This document shows, piece after piece, positions 36,501-49,061 of a DNA stretch of 64,000 nt (positions are counted from its first letter, which is position 1; every line of letters starts with the position of its first letter). A program made the position numbers and the translations under genes. Source of the DNA: Antitrichia curtipendula (taxonomy: Eukaryota; Streptophyta; Bryopsida; Hypnales; Leucodontaceae). The stretch spans positions 10,354,001 to 10,418,000 of the forward strand of contig OX579641.1 in the NCBI GenBank assembly GCA_951230915.1, given 5' to 3'. The notes under the pieces were generated by a model. It had not been told where the DNA came from and ran no database searches. It worked only from the letters and a program-made list of their open reading frames with translations.

Positions 36501-39500
36501 TGGGAGGGAGGCAATTTTAGGCAATTAAAAGGAGATACCAAACACCTACACCTTTTCTCCTTTCCACTTGGAAAATTATTTATTAATATTTTTTTATTTG
36601 TAGGATCCTCATACGTTGTAAAGAGTCCAGAATAATGTATTTTTGAAAATTTTGAAAACCATTTTCTACTTATTTCCCCTCAATTTTTTTCCATTGAGAT
36701 CTAGGTGCCCAAATGCCTTCACATTTTTTTCCTTTATCTTTAGAAAAGTTTTAGAAATTCTCTAGATTCCTAATGTCTTTATAACGTGGGATATTCAAAA
36801 GTTGCCCTTACTCACCAAATTGTCCCTATACATAGTATAAAAATTATTATTATGATTTGTAAGCTCATTCTTGTAATTATGGTATTGAAAATAAATAATT
36901 TGGTTGTTCAGCTAATTTTTTAGATGTTATTTAAGAATGAGTGAAAAAAAGGATACATGTGTTAGGGAATTCATTACATGTTTTTCAGCCCTTGTGGAGG
37001 GCTATGAGTTCTCCCAAGGTTCCCAGACATTGGAACTGTCTGAAACTAGGCTGCTGCAGCTATCTAACATGACAAAAAGACTACCACACCATATTAAAAA
37101 AATAAAAATAAAACATTTTTTTTCATTTGAAAATTTTATTTATTTGTTTTTAAAAAAAAATTCTAACAACAATCATTCTTTAACTGCTAGGGGAACAACT
37201 CCAATAACAGGCCCGAAACGACCCTCTAGACCTCCAAAAAAACACCTAATGATGTGAGTTCATTTTTGAGTCTCATGAGGTTCATTACTAGAGGAGGTCA
37301 CTCTCACTACATCTGGGGTATCCACTTGTAGTGGAGTGATTTTTTGACCCCTTATTTACTTTTGAATAAACTATAATTTCATCCTAAAATTTTGAGCTTT
37401 GTTTAATAATGACTAAAGGTTTCTATTGACAAAAATTTCAATTCCAAGTAACATAAGATATAATGTTTAGAAAGGATTGCAAAATGAACTAAAATGGCAT
37501 GTTCTCCAACTAAAATATTTATAGAGCTCACATGAAGATGACTATTGCATCAATATTCCACCAAAATAAACTTTCAATAGAAAGCTACTCTATAGAATTT
37601 TTTTTTTTATTTTTCAAATTTTGTTTTCTTATATAATATAGAGGTGTGAAAGTTATTTTCAGCTTTACAATGTATCTTTTTTCTTAAAAAATTTATAACT
37701 AATTACTATTAGCATAAAAGAATACCAATAATTCAAAACATAAACTTTTAAAGTAATAAAATCTACCCATAATTTTTTTTGGAAAAAAAAATTAAATTTT
37801 AAGATGTATTACATGTATTACTTTTTTCGCCGCACTTGGGTTGCTAAAACGTGGGGAGTGTCCTCCCCGGGATTCATTATAAATACCTTACTAAGGAAAA
37901 AAAGTTGGAGAACATGAAGAATAGTTGGTAGGTGACTCCAAAGTTGTTCTATGTACATCAACTACAACATTTAAAGAGGACCATAAAGAATATGTAAACA
38001 AAGTATAAATATCTAATTGAATCTGACTTACTTTATTGAAAAATTGGCTGAGTTAATGAGACTAATGATATAGAGGAATATAACAATGAAGTATTCAAAA
38101 ATACATCAGCAATGGGCAACCTCTTTTGAGGAAGTTGGGTGATCTCATTAAGCTAAATCCGAAAAAGCGAATGACATGTGGATATGTTGTGAACTTGCTC
38201 ATGGATAAACCATGGTTGATGAAGCCCCCAAAACGATTTTTCTCAATGATGTTTTATTTATAGGACATGATATTATTTAGTTAGCACAAATAGAAATGTT
38301 GGCCCCTATATTGGCCACATTTTGTGCCTCTAAATTTTGAAGGGTGGTGTAACCATATTAACTGCTTTTTATGTGATGTGCCATTTTAAGAAAATATTGA
38401 ATATTCTAAATGCAAAGTACCAAGGTCCATGAATTGAATCTCGAATCTAAATTTTCTTGTGCAAATATTTTGTAATTTTTGTCAATCAATCTATTCTAGT
38501 CCGTTTGCTTCTAAGCTGTTGTGTGAGAAAGTTGACAAAAATGAAATTGAATTTCAACCCCTAAATGACCAAGAGTTCCTTCAAGAAACTTGGGGAGTTT
38601 GGATAGGTACTCAGAGTCTCAATTTTCATTGTGATTTTTATTATGGGCTCCTTCAGGGGACGCTTACGCTCCCAACATAGGGAATGCCACGGCATGACGA
38701 GGAAGGTTGAGAGTGGGGAGCATTGAAAAGCGTCTGTTAAATGGGGTGGCAATTCTCCAAATCAATTTTTTTTTGCTCAAAGGCCTTTGGAATTGTCACA
38801 TTTCATTTTGGTTGTGGCATGGAACTTGAGCAATTGTCGCAATCTGCACTTGCTTTCTAACTCACTCACTGAGTGTATCGAAGTTATGGGCATCTCTTTT
38901 CAGCTTGGAGAGGCACATGAGTCTTAATACATATTTGATCTTGATTTCGGTTGCTTTATTGTACGAATTTTAGAGCTTTGGTTTTGTTTGCAGGATTATG
39001 AGAGAGTGACGAGGACCAAGTTGTGACTCTAAGTTTCAATTGCGAGAGGGAATTATGTCAGTGTTGTCTCGTGCTAGTCCTTCTAGCTCACAGAATGTTT
39101 GAGTATGGTTACAATTGAATGTTTTTAATTCGAGATGTAATTAGGTTAAGGCAAGAGTGGTGTCTTTCTTGTGGTCGTGGCTGAATTTGTTGTTTTGGAA
39201 GGCATGCAGATTATTGTATAGAAAGTGAGAGCTTTCAATTGGCACTAAATTTGGGTTGGGGACTTCGTCAACTCTGTTTTTGAAGTTTGGATTTGTCCGT
39301 GGACTTGGCTATGTTGTAGTACATTGAGCATTGCTGAGCTTATGAGACCTTGGGTACTGGCTGCTTGGTGGTTGAAGCTTTCTCATTTCTTATAGTGAGG
39401 TTTCTAGTGTTGCAGATCACCACACTGTCGGCATCTTTGAAAGAGAAAAGCTGATGGGTGAGCTCTCTCAGGTTTTTCAGTTTTAATTTAATTTGATTGA

Positions 39501-40619
39501 TTCTAGGGTTCTAGAATTTTATGAATTTAGGTTCATAGGTTTTGAAGTGACAAGTACTTGTAGCGTATTTTACAGACAATTGTATCATATTTGTTGTGTC
39601 TCACTTACGATTGTATCTTACACTGAAGTTTCTCTAATGCAAACTTTACCAGTTTCCTTGATTTCTATGTAGTGTTGGTCCGACCATCTTTTTTTTGTGA
39701 AGTAAATTTGTTGAATTAGTAATTTATTGTAGTTGTTTCTTCTGGAATGAACATTGCCTACAGTTCAAATGAACATTTTTTGGGTGTAACTATGACGACT
39801 TAGCTAGCAAAACTACACTTGGGGTGTCAAGCTATTAGTTTGCATTGATATTGATACCTCAAAAGGTTGTAGACTTCAAAACAAATGGGAGGATGTCTTC
39901 ATGAAAACACTTCCAAACGAATTTGAAATTGAGATGAAATTGTGAAGTTTGATTACCGATAGTTTGCTACTGCTGAAAACCAGTTCTGTAGTTGTTGAAA
40001 ACTAGTTTTGTAGTCACTTGTTTGGTTTTTGTAATTTAAAGAATCCTCAATGCGATTGGCAACTCAGTTTTGGAGAAAATTAACTCTTGATTGTCAGGGA
40101 TTGTCAGGGAGGTAGAAACCTACGTGAAGGTCAGATTTGGCACAAAGTAAGTCATTTCTCTAAAAAAAAAAAAAGTGTCTAATGTCATCTTGTAATTGGT
40201 GCAAGGTGATGTGACCTTTCAAAAGTTGATGTAGAAATTTTAATTGGGCATTTTTCATGTGACTCCAAATACGGTAAGGTAATATCTTCTTAAACGGTCT
40301 GCCTTTTAGAAGAAGCTAAATTCTTATAAATAGTTTTTAATAAATTTTTGTAGGAAAAAAAATAAAATTGACATCTAACTCGAGTTGTTTCATATGCTTC
40401 AACCTCTAGCTACCTACAAGAAGACGTTATAGGGATTCCACCTCGCACAAAAAGATTTAGATATTAAGCATTCATTACAAATAGTCTAAAGATAGTCTAC
40501 ATTGTTGTACCTATTATAATTATTTTCAATGTTTTAGAGATAAACACTATTAATAAAAAAATAATCTTTTTAAGGGATCCAACTTTCTTCAAAATATGAA
40601 TTTGTAGGCAATCCTCTAG
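36501..40619. other. Intergenic DNA, nothing recognised
   Basis: Frames at 36937-37257 and 38459-38680 have no domain or splice support. 38.6-40.1 kb is somewhat less AT-rich but I could not build an exon. A hairpin-prone GGGGAGTGTCCTCCCC lies near 37853. Confidence 0.3.
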
Positions 40620-41390
40620 GGCCCACACGTCTTGTTAAAAATTGCTTTTAGTGACAGGAAAATACATCATCTTTCTAAAAATACAATTTTTTTTCAATAG
40701 GTGTCCAAAAGCAAAAGTTAGCCACTAGGAAGCCAAAAACAGAGATCAATGTGTAGCACATAAAAATCACAAGAAGTCAAAATTAAATTTCAAATTTTTT
40801 TCCTTCTATATGTAAAGCTTGGATTCATTCTATTGAACTAGTGATAAGAAAGTTACAAACAATCTTGTTTTTCAAGCTGTCTAAGCATCTTTCTAAAAAA
40901 ATAACCTAAAAGATTTCTTTTTTAATATAATTTTCACATTTTTTCAAAAAAAATTCTTTGACGGGGTTAAGTTTGTTTGCCAAAATAATCTCATTGTTCA
41001 GATTATTATGTTTTAATTCCATCTTGTTTTAATTTTTCATTCACTCTTGGACCTACTTTTATTTAACAATTTCTTAAAGAATAAATATGTAGTGTCTTTT
41101 TTTGAATTTTTTTTCCTAAACTTTCAACTAAAATAATTTTATTTAATTCAAAGTCTTTAGTACAAATTTTTTCCACAAACTGCAGTAAAAGTCATCTGAA
41201 ATTATAGTCAAGCATTTAGAAAAAACTTTTTTTCTAACTTTGAATGCTAATATCTTTTGATCCATACGGTCAAACTTTATGAAATTTTTATCACATGATT
41301 TGAGACAAGTAAAGTACAATATCCTATGATTAGATTCAGAAATATATATTTTTGGTTTTCTTGGATGAATGCAGCAGAAGTGGCAGTTTT
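40620..41390 (-). mobile_element. TTAA element fragment (subfamily B), both ends missing
   Basis: Reverse-complement relative of 8320-9251. Recognisable blocks are the TTTAACAATTTCTTAA region, the GAATGCTAATATCTTTTGAT region and the final GGATGAATGCAGCAG...TGGCAGTTTT. Terminal inverted repeats are absent on both sides. Confidence 0.6.
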
Positions 41391-42275
41391 GAAACGCAGT
41401 ACAAGAGGTTGCCCCTACCCATGGTCATCTTATATTTGCGGTCACCCTAAATTGGCCATGCAGACACCACATGACAACCAAATAGGCTTAGGTAAATGGG
41501 GGATAATTTTTGGAAAAGTCAATGGATAAAGTTGACTCTATTAGACGGACAGGAGCTCTACTCAACGCCTTGTTTGTCGTGTTGTCGTCTTGTTGTCTTG
41601 TCAAAGAAGACAACCCTGGCCTTTTTCTATTGCCAATACGTGTGTACTGTAGATCCTTTGAAATTATCAATTTTATCATGTAGACCCTCTTAATTATCAT
41701 TTTTGTTACATTTACTTTCTTTCCCCTACCTTCATTTTGACATGAAATTAAATAAAGAAATTTTAAATTTATAATATGTATGACTTTAGATAGTTTGTAG
41801 TTATTTACCATGGTGGCTTATAAATGCTCAAAATTAGAGAACACTAAAATGAGACATTATCAATTATCGAATGCTTGAAGTTTGGAAAGATTCTTAAAAA
41901 TTACTCAAAGTTCAACTAATATGAAAAGTTGTATCAAAATCATGTATATGAAAGTCATGTGAATAGCGATATATTAAATTTACATCTAATGTGGCATGAA
42001 GTTGTTAAGAGGAGATTTGAGATGTATAAAGAAGTTGACTCTTAAAGGACATATTGGTCACAATGAAAATCATCCCTTTAGATACCGTGAGAATCATTGG
42101 CTTAAAAAAATACAAAAGTACTCACTGGAAGTCAAACCACTTTAGAACACCTTTTCTTTTGACAATAAAATTCTGAAGATGAATACTTGCACTTCTATCC
42201 TATACAGAAGGATTCATTACAGAAGGATTCATTGTCGTTCTTAGGACATAAAACGCCCGTGCCGTTGTTTATAGG
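41391..42275. other. Intergenic DNA
   Basis: Frames at 41326-41529 and 41488-41811 are unsupported. No other structure seen. Confidence 0.3.
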
Positions 42276-42525
42276 TTAACCCCTGAGCGCCCCAGGGGCC
42301 AAAATATGGCCTCTTCATTTTCAAAAGATGTCCTTGTTTGACTTTTATAATCTTTTCAATGGTACGGTCAAAGGACACATCCCTTTCCTTGTATCTCTCT
42401 ACATGTGTCTACTACCAATCGGTACGGTCAATTAGTGTGGATCTTTTCTTAGGTGATAGTTTAATTGGAATGAGTACAGAAGGGTTTGAATTTTTGTGAA
42501 CATGGGTTGGGCGCTCAGGGGTTAA
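42276..42525. mobile_element. 250-bp TTAA-flanked MITE with a distinct terminus
   Basis: The left end reads TTAACCCCTGAGCGCCC and the right end is its exact reverse complement (17 bases). There is no coding capacity. The borders are TTAA as in the 930-bp family, but the inner sequence and inverted repeat differ, so it is a separate family. It lies about 165 bp upstream of the first MSA core of the CDC20 promoter. Confidence 0.8.
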
Positions 42526-42689
42526 GAGGAAAAATTGAGAATTGATTGCAATTGATTAAAACCATCCAATTCTCGAAGTCACTCTGACGAAGAATCTCCC
42601 GAACTGAACCTCGAACATTCATCCATCTCTCGTTCCCATTCTAATCACCCATTATCGGCCAACCCCATCACAGCCGTCCGATCCATCAT

Positions 42690-42790
42690 CGAACGGCCGC
42701 CACGTAGTGCAAAGAGCCGTTGGGCTTCACCAGGCTGTGGCACCCCTGCCACGTTCCTATATGAACCTCGGTCTGCATTCTCCGTATCAC
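42690..42790 (+). promoter_or_regulatory. CDC20 promoter with MSA-type elements and TATA box
   Basis: AACGG, the core of mitosis-specific activator (MSA) elements bound by three-repeat MYB factors, occurs at 42692-42696. It occurs again inverted (CCGTT) at 42717-42721; that copy reads CCCAACGGCT on the minus strand and fits the consensus YCYAACGGYY. A TATA-like TATATGA lies at 42758-42764, placing a likely start of transcription near 42790. MSA elements are typical of plant G2/M genes such as CDC20. Confidence 0.6.
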
Positions 42791-42963
42791 GCTACTTTTG
42801 AATTCATTCTCGAAGACGCTTGCTTACGCTCTCGATCTCTGTTGCTCTTGTTCACTACGCTCGTTCGCTAACCATAATTTTGTTTCTGACATTTTTGTGC
42901 TTTGTTTTGCGGATTTTGCATTAGTTTCTAGGTTGTGTAGTACTGTTTTAGGGATTCAATTGT

Positions 42964-43059
42964 ATGTTGACAGACGTGTTTTGCATCAAAGAATTTGGAT
43001 TATTTCTTTTGTTGTCGGAGCCTGGGAAGGGGCTCTGTGAGGTTTTGCTATGGCCATGA
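42964..43059 (+). other. Upstream ORF overlapping the CDC20 start
   Basis: A 31-codon ORF starts at the ATG at 42964 in weak context (T at -3, T at +4) and stops at TGA 43057-43059. That is inside the first codons of CDC20 and in another frame. The stop overlaps the ATGATG of CDC20 codons 3-4. It applies only if the leader is unspliced here. Confidence 0.5.
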
Positions 43060-45298
43060 TGCAGACAATGGCTAAGGCCTTTAAGACTCCGACCAAGAGT
43101 GTGAGCTGCGGGAAGTGGGAGAGCTCGGCATTGAGGGAGAATGTGAGTCCCGTGCAGCTCAAGAAGAAGACGCCCAAGGCCAAGACCCCTGGCAGAGCGG
43201 TAATATCCCTGTCCATTGTCAGATTTGTGGAATTTCAATATTGCTTTTAGCTGTCATTGAACTCCACGCCTTGCTTGTTTCGCTTAAGTCGTGATCTGGT
43301 ATATTGGCTAGAGTACGTGCTAGATTGAGATAATGTCATTGAAACCCTAGTCTCATCGAGCAGACATTACCAATCAATAGTGATACGAAGAAATGTTCTG
43401 CATAGAACTAGCCTTGGCTTTGCGTTTCCGATGTTCTGTTTCATCAGCATGTGTTGAGCTGCAATCTCACATGTAATAGACAGGTTCAGAGAACGTCCAA
43501 ATTGGCTAGGAACGTCATTCGTGGCTATGCATAGCAATTTATTTTTGCCTCTTGATCTGAGATTAAATTTCGGACCTGAGATTAGAATACTTACTCAACC
43601 TCCAATCTTCCTCTACAGACCGACCGCTTCATCACCGACCGCAGTGCCATGGATTTCAGCGTGGCTAACTTCCTGATGACCAAAGAGAATTCGTCAGTGG
43701 ACATGATCTCCCCTACCAAGGACGATTACAAGAAGCAATTGGCTGAGAGCCTCTTGAACAGTAATGGTCAGACACAGAGCCGCATCTTGGCCTTCAAGCA
43801 AAAGCCTCCTCCTCCTCCCGAAGGCTTCGTGAACGGTCGCGCGACTCTGTACTCACAAAATGTGGCTTCAGGGCAGACGAAGCCCAAGAAAACTTTCCGT
43901 CACATTCCCCAGGCGCCTGAGAGAACTCTTGATGCCCCTGATATGCTGGATGACTATTACCTGAACCTGTTGGACTGGAGCTCCAGTAATGTGCTGGCGG
44001 TCGCCCTGGGTATGACCGTGTACTTGTGGGATGCCACCACGAGCTCGATTGAGGAGTTGATGACAGTCGAGGAAGAAGGACCCATCACCAGCGTTTCGTG
44101 GGCCCCAGATGGTCAATATCTGGCCATAGGGTTGAACAACTCGACTGTACAGCTCTGGGACTCAACCTCACTTCGTCAGGTACATAAATGATGACCGTCT
44201 GTAATGATCTTGAAGTATTGTGATAGTGAATTACTTGCGGAATGTTGGTTTTTGACTTCTGCATTGACACTCTTTTGATTGTGAAATATATGTGGACTGT
44301 TGCTTTGTGGGTTTTGTATCTTAGCTTTGTGATTTGATTCACGCATGGAAAATTCTATCTCGTGGCTTGTATATAATTTCAGCTCTGTGATTTTGACTAT
44401 ATGTGGATCATGTCTTTGTGGCTTCTGAATTTGAGGTTAATATTTTTTTGAATCTGTTGTTGCAGTTAAGGACATTGAAGGGCCACTCTGCCCGTGTTGG
44501 TGCTCTGGCCTGGAATGGGCCCACCCTTGCAACTGGCGGGCGCGACAACATGATTTTGAACCATGATGTGAGGATCAGGAACCATGTCATAGGGACAATG
44601 GCTGCACATGAACAGGAGGTGTGCGGGTTAAAGTGGTCGCCCTCGGGTCAGCAGCTCGCCAGCGGTGGCAATGACAACTTGTTGCACATCTGGGACGCAG
44701 CCGCTGCTTCGTCTGCTAATGCCAGCCCCCTTCACCGTCTTGACGAGCACCAGGCTGCCGTGAAAGCCTTGGCGTGGTGTCCCTTCCAGAGCAACTTGCT
44801 TGCATCAGGCGGCGGTACCGCTGATCGGTGCATCAAGTTCTGGAACACCCACACTGGTGCCTGTGTTAACAGCATCGACACCCGGTCGCAGGTGTGCGCT
44901 CTCCAGTGGAGCAAGCATGAGAAAGAGATTTTGAGCTCACATGGGTTCAGCCAGAATCAGCTTTGTCTGTGGAAGTACCCATCCATGGTGAAAATGGCTG
45001 AATTCACAGGGCACACTTCTAGGGTGCTGCATTTGGCTCAGGTGGGTTGACATTTTGCTTGCAATCTCGCTTGACTCTTTTGCATGTTATACTACTGTCC
45101 ATTTCAATATTTAAACATTCTGTGCTAATATCTCCTTCGCTTGTGCAGAGTCCCGATGGATACACAGTGGCATCGGCTGCGGGCGACGAAACTTTGAGGT
45201 TTTGGCAAGTATTTGGAGCGCCGGAGACGAACGTGCCTACACAGAAGCGAACCAAGGAAGTGGCAAGTGCGCTGACATCTTTGACGAAGATCCGATAA
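43050..45298 (+). CDS. CDC20: Cell division cycle protein CDC20, APC/C co-activator
   Basis: CDC20 activates the anaphase-promoting complex and recruits mitotic substrates; it is the target of the spindle checkpoint. Exons are 43050-43199, 43619-44179, 44466-45041 and 45149-45298, all phase 0 with GT..AG introns of 419, 286 and 107 bp. They give 478 residues, close to the usual plant length. A C-box-like DRFITDR is at residues 52-58 (plants usually have DRFIPxR), KEN at 72-74 and the RILAF box at 105-109. Then come [13 protein letters not shown] and a seven-bladed WD40 propeller ([59 protein letters not shown]). The protein ends in the Ile-Arg tail that docks on the APC/C. The first ATG has G at -3 and +4; two more in-frame ATGs follow. 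The absence of the C-box proline is the one oddity. MSA elements upstream suggest G2/M expression. Confidence 0.95.
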
Positions 45299-48200
45299 GC
45301 CATATTCTGAAATTTGTATGCCAGCCCTTAAAGGCGAAGAGGCTCCGACATCATCAGCATCAAGGTACGAAACCAAAGTTTTGACTTGCTTGTTGAATTG
45401 CATTTGACTTCTAGTCGATAATGTCTGAGGGTTGTATATAATATAGACTTTGAAAGAACAAGAAGGGCTGGCACGAACTTAATTTGTCCTGTAAACCATT
45501 CTCTCTTTCACAGAATGTACGATGGAGCATCTAAATGATCAGATGTAGGGAAATCCCATCTAGGGGATAAGATTTCATCAACATGCACATTTGCTTGCAA
45601 TCTCGATTGTCTATATTTGTTATATATGTCTTGCTTGTTACCCTTATGGGTTTACTCCACGGTGTTTCATAAATACCAACACATCTTTTGAAACTACTTT
45701 TCTCCTCAGTAATTCCAATGTAGTGTCGCCAAGGACTTGGATTGTGGCACACATCACCACAGCACTGGGCCTTAAACAGTTGAATTCACGACTTGTGCAT
45801 GAAGTTTAAACCACTCCCGCTTCGACCTCTTTCGATGCAGGTGGTAGTGAAACTGTGGAGCCATGTAGGAGAAAAACTTCTTTCTAGGCACTATCTTCAC
45901 CTATTAGGAAGTTAAGTTGTCAACTCCCAAGATATGAGGAAGGCATATGCTGAATGTACCTGTTGCACAATGCGGAACAAACTGCTAATTTGAATTTCTG
46001 ACCGAAGCAATTTTGGAAATATTTACGATGTGTTTACTTTTGTATGTAACTAGGGCCTTGTATACTGTAAATCCCTATTAAGAGAAGAGGGTATTTCAAT
46101 AGAATCTGTTAATACGAGTGCTTAATATACGGGTAAAGCGGAAGCAGTTTATGGATTTGAAGGTATGTGCCAACTACTGTGCGGCGTCGATCGCTATTAT
46201 TTTGTATCTTACATATGCCTCGAGCATTTTACATGGATGAGCGTTGCAAGAAGTCTGCGCGAGACTGAAAGCAATGCGTATCGATGGTGAAGAGGTCGAA
46301 CACTACAACACCCATTCACTAATCTGTATGGCTTATAAATACCTTCAATTCTGAAAAGAGTTTGGACCTTCGATGTCTTATGTTCGAGGAAATATGCAGT
46401 CGCTGTGGTTAGTCAGTTACCAAAAATTATTTACTGCTTATTCACTAACCCGCTATAAATGAAAATCAGGTCAGCAGAAAGACCAAAAGATGTGATTGTA
46501 CATGGAACGGCCCCGAAGGTTGCCAATTGAACAGATGGTACAGAATGCCGAGAACTTACAGGGGAAGTTAGTAATCAGTGCCGCTTCCCTCCCCCTCCCA
46601 AAGACGCTGACTTTCACTTCCCAGTCGTCTTAAGTACTCTTGACCCTGCAGCTAGATAGCGTTACTTCCACTTTCATTAATTCGACTTCGGAAAGTTTGT
46701 GGCAGGAGCAATCTACTTTTCCTACTCACGTTGCCATGTTTCTCTAGTGTGTAGATATTATACAGATCACATATTCAATGAAACTAAATGATTCCCAAGT
46801 CCGAGCACATACAGGCAGCTGAGGACGTCATAGTCGTCGTCAGTAAAATATTCTGCTGCACAGTTGGAGCAATTGAGCAGGCGCTGCACCGAAGTACGAA
46901 CACAGCAGATGGAGCGGCAGCAAATTGCAAAAGAATTAGGCAAACGGCAGTATTGATATGCCTGTCATTCTCCTGTATCATGCATCTGCTGAGAGGCTGA
47001 CACAGGTAAAATCATGCACTTGGGGATCTCAAACCTTGCCAGGTTATTTGGAGAATGATATCCAACATCTCCAGGTAAAGTTTGCACGTACAACAAGAGT
47101 GAAGATAATCCTCCGAGGTTCGACAACCCCCTATGATAGTGTTGAATGGTCGGAGATGGTCACTTGTCGAGTGCTCAAACACCGAAGGTATTCGCAACAT
47201 TAATATTCCTCAAAAATTCGAAACCCAAGTCAGTTCTGGTTAATTGAGATGAAAACTAAATGTCTGCATGTGGCTCTTTTTTCCAGGCAGGTGAGTCCTT
47301 TTAAGTGGGCAGACGAACAGGAGCTCCTGTAACTAGTTGGAATTGAAACTAAGCTTACGTTATGCTGCCAGTGCTGGTGCTACAGTTCCGCTCACATCTC
47401 GAGTGGAGTAGGCTGCAACAGTAATAATTATAATTATAATAAGTCGAGGAACTGTACTTCCCAAGAGTAGTGTGGAAACTGGATAGGTGGAGCATCCACC
47501 GACAATGAACAGTGGTGAATAATAGCAGCCCTGAGTGTCGGTGAGGAGATGCGCACGGAGTCAGTGGTTGGCTTTTATTTCGGTCTATTCAAACTGGAGA
47601 GTCCCATCCCCCGAGAATCGAAGGAAATTGTTGAATGATTCTTGTGTGTGGCAATGCAATCGGCTTCCTTTTCTTTATCTTAACTTAGTCTGGAGAAAAG
47701 AAAAAAAGCTGTTGGAAGCAAGGTTTCTTGGCAACGGTGTAACATAATTCAGTGTCCTTTCGCCTGAGCCAGGCTGCTGGTCCTCTGCAGCCTGTACATG
47801 GAGCTACTTCCTGGAGAAATGGAGCACAGGCATCATCAGGGCTGGAGTCAAGTAGGGTCTTCCCCAGTACCAAGTTTTACTGGTCCAATTAGTGGTTGCT
47901 TAGGATGCTACTTGCGCCCAAAATCCCGAAGAGAAGAAATTCTGTCTCCCTTCGCACGCTCCAATCTCCTCGCCCAATGCAGAATATTCTCAAAGATCCT
48001 TGGAACGCCCTCTTCGGTCCTGGAGAAGCTACATGCGCAGGTTTGTCTATGAATGTTTTTGACCCTGTCGTGGAATGGAAAGGGTTTCAAGGTACAGTCG
48101 AACCCGTCTATGCTTGTTACCGCGATAATCTCATATGATCCAGAATTTCCCTCCGTTTGTTTTTAGATCCCAAAAGAGAATGTTGAACATTAATAATTCA

Positions 48201-48364
48201 TGTTTGACTTTTTACCATGCCCCATGGGCTTGATTGTCCTTTGTAGTTTTAACATGGGTTTTTTTTAACAATTATAGAGGAGGCATGGTGTGTTTTGGTT
48301 TGTAATACTTGTTGGGTAATACTATTTTTGGTTACTTTATGTATTTTGTAGGAAAGACAGATAT
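45299..48364. other. CDC20 3' flank and GC-richer intergenic DNA
   Basis: The first part is probably 3' UTR, possibly with an intron beginning near GTACGAAAC at 45365. 46.5-48.1 kb is visibly less AT-rich, with several frames of 60-84 codons (for example 47896-48138), but none has a recognisable domain or consistent splice sites. A non-coding transcript or decayed gene is possible. Confidence 0.3.
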
Positions 48365-49061
48365 TTGTAGCTAGTAGTTGCATACAATCTAGATGGTTGC
48401 TTATCCAAATTGGAATATGGATCTGGCCCTTAGCCAAACAAGGGATAAATGGCTTCTTACAACAGTCACACTAAATGCTTGTTAGAAATCTGTTTCATCT
48501 TTTTTTTATTTTTTTAATTGCCCTTTAACCCAAATCAAGCAATTGGACAATAACTTCAACTCCATTGGATACAGGAGTCTAAAGTGAACCCCTAAATGCC
48601 TAAATTGCATGTTTTTGACAACATGACAATTATAGGCAGCTCACTACAAATGGAATTTCTGTTTGTTTGTTTGAAATTTTCACACATGTAGACAAGTATA
48701 GAAGTATAACAAAAGGCATGATTTCTTTGGGTTTGCAATACCTCTTTGATCCACATTGAACATAATCCAAATGACTGCATTTTGAATTTTTTGTTGTAAC
48801 ATTTTGTTTTTTTAGGAATGGCAATTACTCACAACTAGTAGTTGCATACAATTTAGATGGATTCTTATCCAAATTGGGATATAGATCCCATCTTTATAAC
48901 TTCAAATCCAAACAAGGGGTCAAATGGCTTCTACAACTCACTCAATACTTGTTGGAAATGTGTTTGCTCTTTATTTTATTTTTTTGCAACCTATTATCGG
49001 ATTAAAGTCAAAAAATTGGACAATGACTTCAACTGCATTGCATACGTGAGTCCAAAGTTAA
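48365..49061. repeat. About 230-bp direct duplication with filled and empty TTAA site
   Basis: Bases 48371-48588 and 48835-49061 are direct, diverged copies. Shared landmarks are CTAGTAGTTGCATACAAT, TTATCCAAATTGG, TTGGACAATAACTTCAACT and AGTCTAAAGT. In the first copy the end is followed by a TTAA-element terminus (CCCCTAAATGCC). In the second the corresponding position is an uninterrupted TTAA (49058-49061). Confidence 0.6.
48585..48720 (-). mobile_element. Terminal fragment of a TTAA element (subfamily A)
   Basis: The sequence after the border CCCCTAAATG matches the start of the 33587-34541 copy: TTTTTGACAACAT, GCAGCTCACTACAAATGGAAT and a GAAATTTTCACAC block. The border is TGAA, a degenerate TTAA. 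An isolated opposite-type terminus, GTCCTTTAAGGGTTGA, occurs at 49481-49496. Confidence 0.6.

Noticed and set aside
38548..38680. Another TTAA-element start (AACCCCTAAATGACC)
   Set aside because: The following sequence does not match either subfamily and no partner end was found, so the resemblance may be chance.
45591..48138. Several 60-84 codon frames downstream of CDC20
   Set aside because: No recognisable domain, no matched splice phases, and overlapping frames on both strands.
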